Assembly: GCA_002435715.1 (NCBI GenBank)
Contig: DISD01000046.1
Coordinates: forward strand, 47,588-111,587
DNA: 64,000 nucleotides
Reading direction: 5' to 3'
Origin: Rhodospirillaceae bacterium UBA6219
GTDB taxonomy: Bacteria; Pseudomonadota; Alphaproteobacteria; Rhodospirillales; Magnetospirillaceae
In this document: positions 43,833-52,507 of the stretch, piece after piece
Position numbering within the stretch: the stretch's first letter is position 1
Layout: each line of letters begins with the position of its first letter
Position numbers and translations under genes: made by a program
Notes under the pieces: generated by a model
Databases searched by the model: none
Told to the model about the DNA's origin: nothing
Seen by the model: only the letters and a program-made list of their open reading frames with translations

Positions 43833-44963
43833 TTAAAGGGTGCGGGCGATGATTTCCTTCATGATCTCGCTGCTGCCGCCATAGATCCGCATCACCCGGG
43901 CATCGGCCCAGGCCCGGCCGATGCCGTATTCGCGGGTATAGCCATAGCCGCCGTGCAATTGCAGCAGATCGTCCAGCACCTTGCTTTGCAGTTCCGAGCC
44001 CATCAGCTTGGCCATGGCGGCCAGTTCGGGGGTCAGCTCGCGCTTCAGATGCAAGGCCAGACAATGGTCGGCGAAAACCCGGAACATGGCGGCTTGGGCC
44101 TTGACCTCGGCCAGTTTGAAGCGGGTGTTCTGGAAGTCGAACACCGCTTGGCCAAAGGCCTTGCGGTCGCGGGTATAGGTGATGGTGGCGTCCAGCTGCG
44201 CTTCCATGGTGGCGGCGGCGCGGATGGCGATGATCAGGCGTTCTTGCGCCAATTCGTGCATCAGATAGGAAAAGCCCTGGTTTTCCTGACCCAGCAACTG
44301 ATCGGCGGGGATGCGGACATCCTCGAAGAACAATTCAGCGGTGTCCTGGGCGTGCTGTCCGATCTTTTCGATGGCCCGGCCCTTCGAGAAACCGGCGGTG
44401 CCTTCCTCGACCAGGAACAGGCTGATGCCCTTGCGCCCGGCCTCGGGGTCGGTCTTGGCGACGACGATGACCAGACCGGCATTGCGGCCGTTGGTGATGA
44501 AGGTCTTCTGGCCGTTCAGCACATAATGCTCACCGTCGCGCACCGCACGGGTACGCACCGCCTTCAGGTCGCTGCCGGTTCCCGGTTCGGTCATGGCGAT
44601 GGCGCCGACCAGTTCGCCGCTGCCCATGCGCGGCAGCCATTTCTGCTTCTGCTCTTCGCTGCCGTAACGCAGGATATAAGGGGCGACGATATCCGAATGC
44701 AGCGAAAAGCCCGGTCCCGACGCCTGGGCGCGGGACAATTCTTCGATGACCACGGCGGAATGGCCGAAATCGCCGCCACCGCCACCGTATTCTTCGGGGA
44801 TGTTGCAGCACAACAGGCCCATCTCGCCGGCCTGGCGCCACACGTCGCGGGGGACCACACCGTCATTTTCCCAGGCCGCATGGAACGGGGTGATCTTCTC
44901 GGCGACGAAACGCCGAACCTGGTCGCGGAAAATTTCGTGCTCGGAATTGAAAACCGTGCGCAT
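43833..44963 (-). CDS. Acyl-CoA dehydrogenase, long-chain/isovaleryl type
   Basis: A 376-residue flavoprotein with CCNIPEEYGGGGGDF, AMTEPGTGSDL and FITNGRNAGLVIVVAK. The C-terminal RIYGGSSEIMKEIIA has glycine where medium-chain enzymes have the catalytic glutamate. In long-chain and isovaleryl-CoA dehydrogenases the base is instead on helix G, and an ELAQERL stretch (Glu237/Glu241) is present at that place. This suggests long or branched substrates. The ATG beginning MRTVFNSEH was chosen over upstream codons that overlap livK. Confidence 0.9.
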   Translation of the reverse strand: MRTVFNSEHEIFRDQVRRFVAEKITPFHAAWENDGVVPRDVWRQAGEMGLLCCNIPEEYGGGGGDFGHSAVVIEELSRAQASGPGFSLHSDIVAPYILRYGSEEQKQKWLPRMGSGELVGAIAMTEPGTGSDLKAVRTRAVRDGEHYVLNGQKTFITNGRNAGLVIVVAKTDPEAGRKGISLFLVEEGTAGFSKGRAIEKIGQHAQDTAELFFEDVRIPADQLLGQENQGFSYLMHELAQERLIIAIRAAATMEAQLDATITYTRDRKAFGQAVFDFQNTRFKLAEVKAQAAMFRVFADHCLALHLKRELTPELAAMAKLMGSELQSKVLDDLLQLHGGYGYTREYGIGRAWADARVMRIYGGSSEIMKEIIARTL

Positions 44964-44989
44964 CACCTGACTCCGACAAAGGGAAACAA

Positions 44990-45019
44990 GGGCCGCCCCC
45001 GAAACCGGCGGCGGCCCCT
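44990..45019 (-). terminator. Hairpin after livK
   Basis: GGGCCGCC (44990-44997) pairs with GGCGGCCC (45010-45017) in the 68-base space between livK and the downstream acyl-CoA dehydrogenase. There is no long T-run, so this is likely an attenuating hairpin that keeps the binding protein in excess over downstream products (inference). Confidence 0.5.
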
Positions 45020-45031
45020 TCACGAAAACGC

Positions 45032-46255
45032 CTAGCGGCTGACGCGCGGCGTGGTCACGGCGAACTTGGCCGGGGACACCACTTCGGTGGTGCGGTCCTT
45101 GGTCCACTGCACCACCAGGGTGCTGCCGTCCTTGACCAGACGGTCGTCGGCGAACGAGACGCCGCCGCTGCGCGGCAGCACCATGTCCGGATGGCCCAGC
45201 GGCAGGTCGACGGCGGCCATGGCTTGGCGCAGCTTTTCCGGGTCGGTGGAACCGGCCTTTTCCAGGGCGTTCTTGATCACCAGCACCGCCTGGGCGGCGG
45301 ACACCGCGAACTGGCCGAACTTGTCGTTCAGCTTGCCGCTGCTATCCATCTCGGCCGCCAATTCGCGGGCGGTGGCCAAAGCGGCGGGAGAATACAGCGA
45401 CAGGGCGAAGGTGTTGTTCAGCAGCGCCTTTTGCGCCACGTCATCGCCCAGATCGGCCCAGAACGCCGGATCGGCACCGCCGGTGGCTTCGACGAAGACA
45501 CCATCATAATAGTTCAGGTCGTAACGGGCGCGCTGCAGCTTGACCGCTTCGGGGCGCAGACGGATGCCCAGCACCGCGTCGGGCTTCAAGGACCGGATCT
45601 TCAGCATGGCCGGCAACAGGTCGGTGGCCTTCATGTCCAGCGGCACATCGCCCACCAGTTCATAGCCGCGCTGCTTCAAAAGGGCGGTGATCGCCAGATT
45701 GACCTGTTGCGCCCCTTCATAATTGGAATAGGCGGTGACCACGCGCTTGACGGGGTGGCCCTTCTCGCGCAGGTAATCCAGGAAATCGACCATGGACTTG
45801 GCATAGCCGCGTTCATAGGGCAGGCCCAGGCTGAACAGATAGGGCGACTTGCTGCCGGCCCCGAACAGCGCCAGGGTCGGCACCTTGTATTCATCCAACA
45901 CCGGCGACAGGGCCAGGGAATGGTTGGTCAGCAAGGTCCCCAACAGCACCGAGGCCTTTTCTTCGGTGATCAAGCGACGGGCCTCGGCGGCGGACTGACC
46001 GGGCTTGCCACCATCGTCGGCCGAGACGATCTCGATCTTGGCGCCGCCCATGCTTTTGATGCCGCCCTGGGCGTTGATCTTGCCGACCAGATATTCGATC
46101 ACCGGCTGGGTGTCGTGCCCATAGACCGCCAGGCTGCCGCTGAACGGCTGGACCGTTCCCAGACGGATCGGGGCGGGATCGGCAGCGTGGGCGGCGGTGG
46201 CAGCGGCCAGCGCCCCCACGGACAAGACCGCGAGAACTTTCGAAAAGGCTTTCAT
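45032..46255 (-). CDS. livK: ABC transporter periplasmic substrate-binding protein (LivK family)
   Basis: A 407-residue protein with signal peptide MKAFSKVLAVLSVGALAAATA, cleavage near AHA-AD (residue 24). Peripla_BP_6 features: IRLGTVQPFSGSLAVYGHDT, KIEIVSADDGGKPGQSAAEA and AVLGIRLRPEAVKL. It presents ligand to LivHM. It is separated from livGFHM by two dehydrogenases and usp, so import and oxidation genes are interleaved. Such proteins also bind aromatic and fatty or dicarboxylic acids. Confidence 0.9.
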   Translation of the reverse strand: MKAFSKVLAVLSVGALAAATAAHAADPAPIRLGTVQPFSGSLAVYGHDTQPVIEYLVGKINAQGGIKSMGGAKIEIVSADDGGKPGQSAAEARRLITEEKASVLLGTLLTNHSLALSPVLDEYKVPTLALFGAGSKSPYLFSLGLPYERGYAKSMVDFLDYLREKGHPVKRVVTAYSNYEGAQQVNLAITALLKQRGYELVGDVPLDMKATDLLPAMLKIRSLKPDAVLGIRLRPEAVKLQRARYDLNYYDGVFVEATGGADPAFWADLGDDVAQKALLNNTFALSLYSPAALATARELAAEMDSSGKLNDKFGQFAVSAAQAVLVIKNALEKAGSTDPEKLRQAMAAVDLPLGHPDMVLPRSGGVSFADDRLVKDGSTLVVQWTKDRTTEVVSPAKFAVTTPRVSR

Positions 46256-46310
46256 GGATTAGTCACTCCCGTTTGGTTGGTTTGGCTTCGGCTTGACGCC
46301 TTGTTTGGAA

Positions 46311-47846
46311 TTATTGGCGCTCGGCCTCGGCCACACGCAGGGAAACGCCCAAGGCGGCGCGGCGCTTTAACCACGGGCTGGGACGGTAACGGGGATCGCC
46401 ATAGAAGGCCTGCATCCCCTCGAGAACTTTCAGGACATGACGGGCGCCGACACGGTCCCCCAAGCTTAAGGGGCCGGCCGGATAGCCCAGCCCCAGACGC
46501 ACCAGGTCGTCCACGTCGGCGGGGGCGGCGATGCGCTGTTGGGCGATGTCGCAGCCGATATTGACGATGGTGGCGACCACGCGCTGAGCGACGAAACCGA
46601 CACTGTCGTTGATCACCGCCACCGCCCGGCCGCTGGCGGCCAGAGCCGCGTGGGCGGCATCGCGCCAAGCCGGTTCGGTCAGGGTGGTCAGCATCAGGGT
46701 CACCCGCTTGTTCAGGAACAAGGGATCGACGGCGACGGTGCGCCGGGGGTCGACGCCTTGCTGCAAGGCCGCGCTGCCGGCATCGCTGCCCAGCGGGGTC
46801 ACCACGCACAGGCTGTCGGCATCGGGCCGCTCGCCCAGATCCATGACGCATCCCGCCTGGGCGAACAATTCAGCCACTGCCGGCGCCAGATCGGCCTCGG
46901 CCCGGCTGACCCAGACCTTGGGCAAAGCCACCGACGGAACCGGCGCCTCGGGCGGCTGTTGCTGCTTGCCTTCGGGATAGACGTAGAAACCTTCGCCCGA
47001 CTTGCGGCCGAACAGGCCGGCGGCGACGCGTCGCGACGGCAGCGGCGACGGACGAAAGCGCGGTTCTTGGAAGAACTGATGATAAATCAGCTCCATCACC
47101 GGATAAGAGACGTCAAGGCCGGTCAGGTCCATCAATTCGAACGGACCCATCTTGAAGCCGCCGGCCTCGCGGACGACGCGGTCGATGGTGACCGGATCGG
47201 CCACCCCTTCCTGGACCAGACGCAAACCTTCCGAATACATGCCGCGACCGGCATGGTTGATGACGAAACCGGGGGAATCCTGGCACAGCACCGCCTTGTG
47301 CCCGCAGGCTTCGGCCAAACGGCACAGGATCGTGGTAACCGACGGATCGGTCCGCTCGCCGGGAATGACCTCGACCACCGGCATCAACGGCACCGGGTTG
47401 AAAAAGTGATAGCCGGCGACACGGCCGGGCAAACGGCAGGCGGCGGCCACCGCCGTCACCAGCAGCGACGACGTGTTGGAAGCCAAGATGCAGTCGTCGG
47501 CGACGATGCCTTCCAACTGGGTGAACAGGTCCTTCTTGACCTCCAGCTTCTCGGCCACCGCTTCGACCACCACGCCGCAAGCGGCCATGGCGGACAGATC
47601 GTCGGCGATGGTGATGCGGGCGATGGCGGCCTCGGCGGCTTGCGCGTCCATGCCACCCTTGGCGGCGGCGCGGCGCAGCATGCCAGCGATGAAGTCATAG
47701 GCGGCCTGGGCCGATTGCCGGTTGGCGTCGAACATCACGACATTGAAACCACCTTGGACGTGCAACTGGACGATCCCCCGCCCCATCACCCCGGTCCCGA
47801 TGACACCGACCACCTGCGGGACGCCCGCCGATTGCTGCACACTCAC
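46311..47846 (-). CDS. 3-hydroxyacyl-CoA dehydrogenase (PaaH-type, two C-terminal domains)
   Basis: About 511 residues with NAD-binding VVGVIGTGVMGRGIVQLH, ASNTSSLLVTAVA, the catalytic-histidine motif GYHFFNPVPLMPVVEVIPG and CQDSPGFVINHAGRGM. A second C-terminal domain (VINDSVGFVAQRVVATIVN, YPAGPLSLGD) is as in PaaH-type enzymes. It oxidises 3-hydroxyacyl-CoA to 3-oxoacyl-CoA. The start is most likely the GTG at 47846, with GGAGG about six bases upstream. An earlier GTG at 47858 overlaps that site. It is divergent from the IclR gene across operator site B. Confidence 0.88.
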   Translation of the reverse strand: MSVQQSAGVPQVVGVIGTGVMGRGIVQLHVQGGFNVVMFDANRQSAQAAYDFIAGMLRRAAAKGGMDAQAAEAAIARITIADDLSAMAACGVVVEAVAEKLEVKKDLFTQLEGIVADDCILASNTSSLLVTAVAAACRLPGRVAGYHFFNPVPLMPVVEVIPGERTDPSVTTILCRLAEACGHKAVLCQDSPGFVINHAGRGMYSEGLRLVQEGVADPVTIDRVVREAGGFKMGPFELMDLTGLDVSYPVMELIYHQFFQEPRFRPSPLPSRRVAAGLFGRKSGEGFYVYPEGKQQQPPEAPVPSVALPKVWVSRAEADLAPAVAELFAQAGCVMDLGERPDADSLCVVTPLGSDAGSAALQQGVDPRRTVAVDPLFLNKRVTLMLTTLTEPAWRDAAHAALAASGRAVAVINDSVGFVAQRVVATIVNIGCDIAQQRIAAPADVDDLVRLGLGYPAGPLSLGDRVGARHVLKVLEGMQAFYGDPRYRPSPWLKRRAALGVSLRVAEAERQ

Positions 47847-47874
47847 GTCAACCTCCACAATTCACATGTTTTCG

Positions 47875-47889
47875 TTCCACTAAGCGGAA
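47875..47889. promoter_or_regulatory. IclR-type operator, site B (TTCCACTAAGCGGAA)
   Basis: GTTCC (47874-47878) and GGAAC (47886-47890) are perfect inverted half-sites. It sits about 30 bases upstream of the hydroxyacyl-CoA dehydrogenase and in the region between it and the IclR gene. A TTCCGC half-site also lies at 47931-47936. Suited to control both directions, including autoregulation. Confidence 0.6.
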
Positions 47890-48157
47890 CTACATTTTGC
47901 ATTTGCTGGATGGTATACAGCATTTTCAGATTCCGCAACATCAGAACGCATATCTTAGAACCGCAATAGCCCCTTGGAAGGGGGGCGCTTTTGGTCCATC
48001 CTGGGAACGGTTATGGCCAAAGCACGGCGATGTGCCGCGGAAGTCCCGCCGAGCGGAATGCCCTGTGGCGCGATTGTTGACACGCAGACGCCCTCATGGG
48101 ATCAATCGCCAACTGCCCGACGGCCTGTCCGAATGGGATAAGAGGAGTTTCTGGTTC

Positions 48158-49054
48158 ATGGTGACCCCCACCGACAAGACGGACAAACCCAAGTCCCCGC
48201 CGCGCAAGAAGAAGACCCCCGACGCCGCCCCGCCGACGTCGCGTTCAGCCGTTCCGCTGGTGTTCGACAACGACGACATCAGCACCCGCCATGCCAGCGA
48301 CCGCAAATTCGTCTGGGCCTTGGCCCGTGGATTGGAAGTGCTGCGCGCCTTCAAGCCGGGCCAGGGGCCGCTGGGCAACAACGAATTGGCCAGCCAGACC
48401 AAACTGCCCAAGGCGACGGTGTCGCGCCTGACCTATACCTTGACCGAATTGGGCTATCTGAATTTCATCAAGCGGCTGGGGAAATACGAACCGGCGCCGT
48501 CGATCCTGGCCTTGGGCTATCCGGTGCTGTCCAACCTGCGGATCCGCCGCATCGCTCATGATTACATGCAGCAATTGGCCAACCATTCCAACGGCTCGGT
48601 GGCGCTGGCCAGCCGTGACCGGCTCAGCATGATCTATGTGGACGCCTGCAGCTCGGCGGCGCTGACCACCATGCGCCTGGACATCGGCAGCCGCGTCGAC
48701 ATGGCCCGCACCGCCGTCGGCCGCGCCTTCCTGGCCGGCATCGGCGAGGCCGAGCGCGACTTCATCTTCCATCGCCTTGAGGCCCGCCACGGCGCCGAAT
48801 GGCCCGATCTGAAGTCCCGGGTTCTCGATGCCATCGCCCAGGTGGCCGACCGTGGCTTTTGCTATGTGGAAAACGAATGGCGCCGCGACGTCCGCGCGGT
48901 GGGCGTGCCGCTGGTCTCGCCCGATGGCAGCACCGTGATGGCGATGAATTGCGGCGGCCCCGCCTTCAACATGGATGCCAAGAAGCTGATCGAGGATTGC
49001 GGCCCCCGTCTGGTGCACCTGTGCAGCAGCATCGCCCCCATGCTGGGACGTTGA
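48158..49054 (+). CDS. IclR-family transcriptional regulator
   Basis: A 298-residue protein. A Lys/Pro-rich tail (residues 1-45) precedes the winged helix (FVWALARGLEVLRAFKPGQG, NNELASQTKLPKATVSRLTYTL). The IclR effector domain follows (SVALASRDRLSMIYVDACSS, GRAFLAGIGEAERDF, CYVENEWRRDVRAVGVPL). It probably controls the whole acyl-CoA region through the TTCCGC-N3-GCGGAA sites. The start is the ATG with AGGAG upstream. The 250-base stretch between operator B and this start has no other gene. Ligand unknown, likely a pathway acid or CoA ester. Confidence 0.88.
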   Translation: MVTPTDKTDKPKSPPRKKKTPDAAPPTSRSAVPLVFDNDDISTRHASDRKFVWALARGLEVLRAFKPGQGPLGNNELASQTKLPKATVSRLTYTLTELGYLNFIKRLGKYEPAPSILALGYPVLSNLRIRRIAHDYMQQLANHSNGSVALASRDRLSMIYVDACSSAALTTMRLDIGSRVDMARTAVGRAFLAGIGEAERDFIFHRLEARHGAEWPDLKSRVLDAIAQVADRGFCYVENEWRRDVRAVGVPLVSPDGSTVMAMNCGGPAFNMDAKKLIEDCGPRLVHLCSSIAPMLGR

Positions 49055-49062
49055 AACAAAAA

Positions 49063-49095
49063 GGGGCGGCTGCCGCAGCCGCCGCCCTTGCTTTT
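49063..49095 (+). terminator. Rho-independent terminator after the IclR gene
   Basis: GGCGGCTGC pairs with GCAGCCGCC around a minimal loop, followed by CCCTTGCTTTT. It lies between the convergent iclR-type gene and the nitronate monooxygenase gene. Confidence 0.75.
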
Positions 49096-49096
49096 C

Positions 49097-50092
49097 CTAC
49101 ATCCCCAAGGTCACCCGCCGCAGCTTGTCCAGCGAGCGTTCGGCGTCGTCCATGATCTCGCCATAGATTTCCTCGACCGAGGCGATGCGGTCGGCGAAGA
49201 CCGCCGATTGCCCCATGGACAGCAGACCCTTTTCCGGGTCGCCGCTTTCATAGGCCTCGACCTGGAAACTGCCTTGCACCAACGGGCGATAGACTTCGAA
49301 ATCGGTCTCGCCCGCCGCTTCCAGTTCCGCCACCTTGCGGGCGGTGGTGTTGTCCATCACCCGATAAGTCTTGCGCAAGGACGACAGCACCAGTCGGCTG
49401 CCGCCCTCGTCGGCGTCGATCACCCGCTGCTTGATGCGTTCGTCGGCCCAGATTTCCTTGGCCACCAACATGCGGGTCCCCAACATGATTCCGGCGGCCC
49501 CCATGGCCAAGGCCGCCACCAATTGACGCCCCGTCCCGAAACCGCCGCCCAACACCACCGGCACCGTGATACGGTCCGGGGCAATGGCGCCCTGAACCAT
49601 GGAACCGATGAAATCAAGCCCGGGATGCCCGCCGCATTCCATGCCGACGATGACCACCGCATCGGCGCCGTCGCGCACCGCCTTTTCCGCATGGCGGACC
49701 ACCGAGGCCTTGTGGATCACCGTGCAACCGGCTTCCTTCAACCGGGGCAGTACAGAACGCGGCGTGTTGGCGGCGGTTTCGACCGCCTTCACCCCTTCGT
49801 CGATCAACACATCCACATAGGATTGGTTGACGCTGTCATCGGCGTCGCGCCCGGTCATGTACAGATTGACGCCGATGGGGTTGCCCTGGGCCAGGTCACG
49901 GCATTTCTGGATTTCGGCACGAAAGTGTCCCAAATCCTTGAACGAGCGCGAGGTGATGAACCCCAGACCGCCGGCCCGCCCCACCGCCGCGACGTAATCG
50001 GCGTTGGACAGCCACATCAAGCCGCCGCACAGGACCGGGTGGCGGATGCCGAACATTTTGGTGATGGCGGTTTCAAAGCGACGCTGGGTCAT
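49097..50092 (-). CDS. Nitronate monooxygenase / FMN enoyl-reductase-like protein
   Basis: A 331-residue TIM-barrel FMN protein of the 2-nitropropane dioxygenase family: HPVLCGGLMWLSNADYVAAVGRAGGLGFI, VIVGMECGGHPG, and VPVVLGGGFGTGRQLVAALAMGA. Members detoxify alkyl nitronates or, in the FabK branch, reduce enoyl thioesters. In this operon (CaiB isomerase, methylsuccinyl-CoA dehydrogenase, nitroreductase, this gene) a role on unsaturated acyl-CoA seems as likely as nitronate oxidation. The start follows AGGGAAGAA. Confidence 0.78.
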   Translation of the reverse strand: MTQRRFETAITKMFGIRHPVLCGGLMWLSNADYVAAVGRAGGLGFITSRSFKDLGHFRAEIQKCRDLAQGNPIGVNLYMTGRDADDSVNQSYVDVLIDEGVKAVETAANTPRSVLPRLKEAGCTVIHKASVVRHAEKAVRDGADAVVIVGMECGGHPGLDFIGSMVQGAIAPDRITVPVVLGGGFGTGRQLVAALAMGAAGIMLGTRMLVAKEIWADERIKQRVIDADEGGSRLVLSSLRKTYRVMDNTTARKVAELEAAGETDFEVYRPLVQGSFQVEAYESGDPEKGLLSMGQSAVFADRIASVEEIYGEIMDDAERSLDKLRRVTLGM

Positions 50093-50117
50093 GACGGTTC
50101 TTCCCTGTGGAGTTTTT

Positions 50118-50798
50118 TCAGTCTTGGTGGAAACGGGCGAAAGCGGCCAAAGGCTCGCGGTCGCTGTGCAATCGGTTGACGGCGGCCCCCGGCTCGGCAT
50201 GACCCAAGGCCACGACGCAGGCGATCTGGCGTTCGGCGGGAACCCCCAGATGCTGACGGATGACCGGCGCGAACTGGGCCGGGGCCTGCATCGGGCAACT
50301 TTCCAAACCAAAGCCACCGGCAGCGACCATCAATCCCATCATGAAGCCGCCCAGATCCAACCACGACCCTTGGGCCAAATGGCTGTCGATGGTGACGACC
50401 ACCCCGACGGGGGCGTCGAACAGGGCGAAATTGCGGGCCATCTGGGCCCGCGCCGCCGCTTCGTCGCCCTTGGCCACCCCGGCCAGGGCGTAAAGCGCCT
50501 TGCCCAGGGCGCGACGGCGGCCCAGATAGGGTTCGCTCCATTGCGGCGGGTAATAAGGCCATTCATTGTGGGCCTCACCGCGATCGAAAGCGGCCAGCAT
50601 GGCGGCCACCAGACGATCGCGGGCCGCCCCCGACACCACTTCGACCTGCCAGGGTTGGATGTTCGAACCACTCGGCGCCCGCGCCGCCAATTCGACGATC
50701 CGTTGGACCATCGCCTTGTCCACCGGCCGGGTCGGGTCGAAGGCCCGGCACGATCGGCGGGCGACAAGGACCTCGTGGGCGCTGGGCAGCGGTTTCAT
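50118..50798 (-). CDS. Nitroreductase-family FMN oxidoreductase
   Basis: A 226-residue protein with the nitroreductase opening VLVARRSCRAFDPTRPVDKAMV, the FMN-contact APSGSNIQPWQVEVV, GGFGLESCPM and IACVVALGHAEP. The family reduces nitro groups, quinones, flavins or enones with NAD(P)H. It starts two bases before the end of the upstream dehydrogenase gene region (tight coupling) and precedes the nitronate monooxygenase by 25 bases. Physiological substrate unknown; electron transfer for acyl-CoA chemistry is possible. Confidence 0.82.
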   Translation of the reverse strand: MKPLPSAHEVLVARRSCRAFDPTRPVDKAMVQRIVELAARAPSGSNIQPWQVEVVSGAARDRLVAAMLAAFDRGEAHNEWPYYPPQWSEPYLGRRRALGKALYALAGVAKGDEAAARAQMARNFALFDAPVGVVVTIDSHLAQGSWLDLGGFMMGLMVAAGGFGLESCPMQAPAQFAPVIRQHLGVPAERQIACVVALGHAEPGAAVNRLHSDREPLAAFARFHQD

Positions 50799-50800
50799 AC

Positions 50801-52474
50801 TCAATTGCCCCGCCGTCCCAAAAGCCCACGGGCGATGACCATGGCCTGGATTTCGGCGGCCCCTTCGAACACCGACAGGATGCGGGCATCGCACAGCACC
50901 CGGCTGATGGCGTATTCCTGGGCATAGCCGTTGCCGCCGTGAATCTGCAAGGCGCAATCGGCGTTGGACCAGGCGACACGGGCGGCCAACAGCTTGGCCA
51001 TGCCGGCTTCGATGTCGCAACGATGGCCGCCGTCCTTTTCGCGGGCGGCGAAATAGGTCAGCTGACGGGCGATCATGGTTTCCACCGCCATCATGGCGAT
51101 CTTGGCGTGAACCCGGGGAAAGGCCAGCAGGGCCTTGCCGAATTGCTTGCGGTCGCGGGCATAAAGCGCCCCCAGTTCCATGGCGTATTGGGCGACGCCG
51201 GTGGCCCGTGCCCCGGTCTGGATGCGGGCGCTTTCGAAGGTTTCCATCAATTGCTTGAAGCCCTGGCCCTCGACTTCGCCCAGCAAATTGGCGGCCGGCA
51301 CCTCGAACCCGTCGAAACCGATCTCGTATTCCTTCATGCCGCGATAGCCCAGAACCCCGATCTCGCCGCCCTGCATGCCGGCGGCGGGAAACGGATCGGC
51401 TTCGGTGCCGCGCGGCTTTTCCGCCAACAACATGGACAGGCCGGCATAGCCCGTCGAGTGCGGGTCGGTGCGCACCAGCAAGGTCATCAGATCGGAACGC
51501 GAACCGTGGGTGATCCAGGTCTTGGCGCCGGTGACCCGATAGACGTCGCCGTCACGCACCGCCCGGGTGCGCAACGAGCCCAGGTCGGAACCGGTATTGG
51601 GTTCGGTGAACACGGCGGTGGGCAGGATTTCGCCGGCGGCGATCTTGGGCAGCCAACGTTCCTTTTGCGCCAGAGTGCCGCCGATACGGATCAGTTCGCC
51701 GGCGATTTCCGACCGGGTCCCCAACGAGCCGATTCCGATATAGGCGCGGCTCAGGATTTCAGAGGCCAGACACATGGACATCTTGCCCAGACCCAAGCCG
51801 CCGAATTCTTCGGGAATGGTCAGACCGAACACCCCCAGTTCGGCCATCTTCTCGACCACCGGCAAGGGGATCAACTGGTCCTTCAAATGCCAATCATGGG
51901 CATGGGGCAACACTTCCGCCTCGGCGAAACGGGTGAACTGGTCGCCCATCAGGGTCAGGGTCTCGTCGTCCAGGCCGAAATCGCCGAAACGGCCGTCCAC
52001 CACCTGGCGGGCCAATTCAAGGCGCAGCGATTCCAGTCCCTGGCCGTCGATCAGGACGGCCACCGCCGGGTCGGTCAGAAAGGCGTTCAATTCCCAAGAC
52101 GCCACCCCCATGTCGGCGGGGCGGATGATCTCGCACTGGCTGATGGGAATCCCCCCCACCATCTGCGACAGGTATTCGGTGAAGCCCAGCCGCACGATGG
52201 CTGCCTCGACGGCGCCGAAAGCGCCACGTTCGTCCAATCGCCGGGCCCATTCGGACAATTGGCGCAGGCCCTGGACATAAGTGCCCAGCCAGGCCAGACC
52301 ATGGGCGGCCAATTGCTTGCTTTCGAACAAGTCGGGATCGATGCCCCCCGGCCCGCCGCCCTTGGCCGGGGCCACCAGCGCGGCGACACCCCGGCGGGCG
52401 GCGGCGAACAAGGTGTCGGCGGCCGTCACGGCGGCGGTGGCGGAAGCAAGCAGATGCGGATAGGACTGGATCAT
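50801..52474 (-). CDS. Acyl-CoA dehydrogenase, (2S)-methylsuccinyl-CoA dehydrogenase-like
   Basis: About 557 residues, 170 longer than ordinary acyl-CoA dehydrogenases because of an N-terminal domain (WLGTYVQGLRQLSEWARRL, then VASWELNAFLTDPAVAVLID). Such an extension is typical of methylsuccinyl-CoA dehydrogenase of the ethylmalonyl-CoA pathway. The catalytic part has TIPEEFGGLGLGKMSM, VFTEPNTGSDLGSLRTRA and the base in ILSVFEGAAEIQ (about Glu537). The expected reaction is methylsuccinyl-CoA to mesaconyl-(2-methylfumaryl-)C1-CoA. The next upstream gene looks like the enzyme using that product. The ATG with GAGG upstream is preferred to a GTG nine bases earlier. Confidence 0.72.
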   Translation of the reverse strand: MIQSYPHLLASATAAVTAADTLFAAARRGVAALVAPAKGGGPGGIDPDLFESKQLAAHGLAWLGTYVQGLRQLSEWARRLDERGAFGAVEAAIVRLGFTEYLSQMVGGIPISQCEIIRPADMGVASWELNAFLTDPAVAVLIDGQGLESLRLELARQVVDGRFGDFGLDDETLTLMGDQFTRFAEAEVLPHAHDWHLKDQLIPLPVVEKMAELGVFGLTIPEEFGGLGLGKMSMCLASEILSRAYIGIGSLGTRSEIAGELIRIGGTLAQKERWLPKIAAGEILPTAVFTEPNTGSDLGSLRTRAVRDGDVYRVTGAKTWITHGSRSDLMTLLVRTDPHSTGYAGLSMLLAEKPRGTEADPFPAAGMQGGEIGVLGYRGMKEYEIGFDGFEVPAANLLGEVEGQGFKQLMETFESARIQTGARATGVAQYAMELGALYARDRKQFGKALLAFPRVHAKIAMMAVETMIARQLTYFAAREKDGGHRCDIEAGMAKLLAARVAWSNADCALQIHGGNGYAQEYAISRVLCDARILSVFEGAAEIQAMVIARGLLGRRGN

Positions 52475-52507
52475 CGGAAACACACCTCGAAGGTCAAATT
52501 CTGGATA

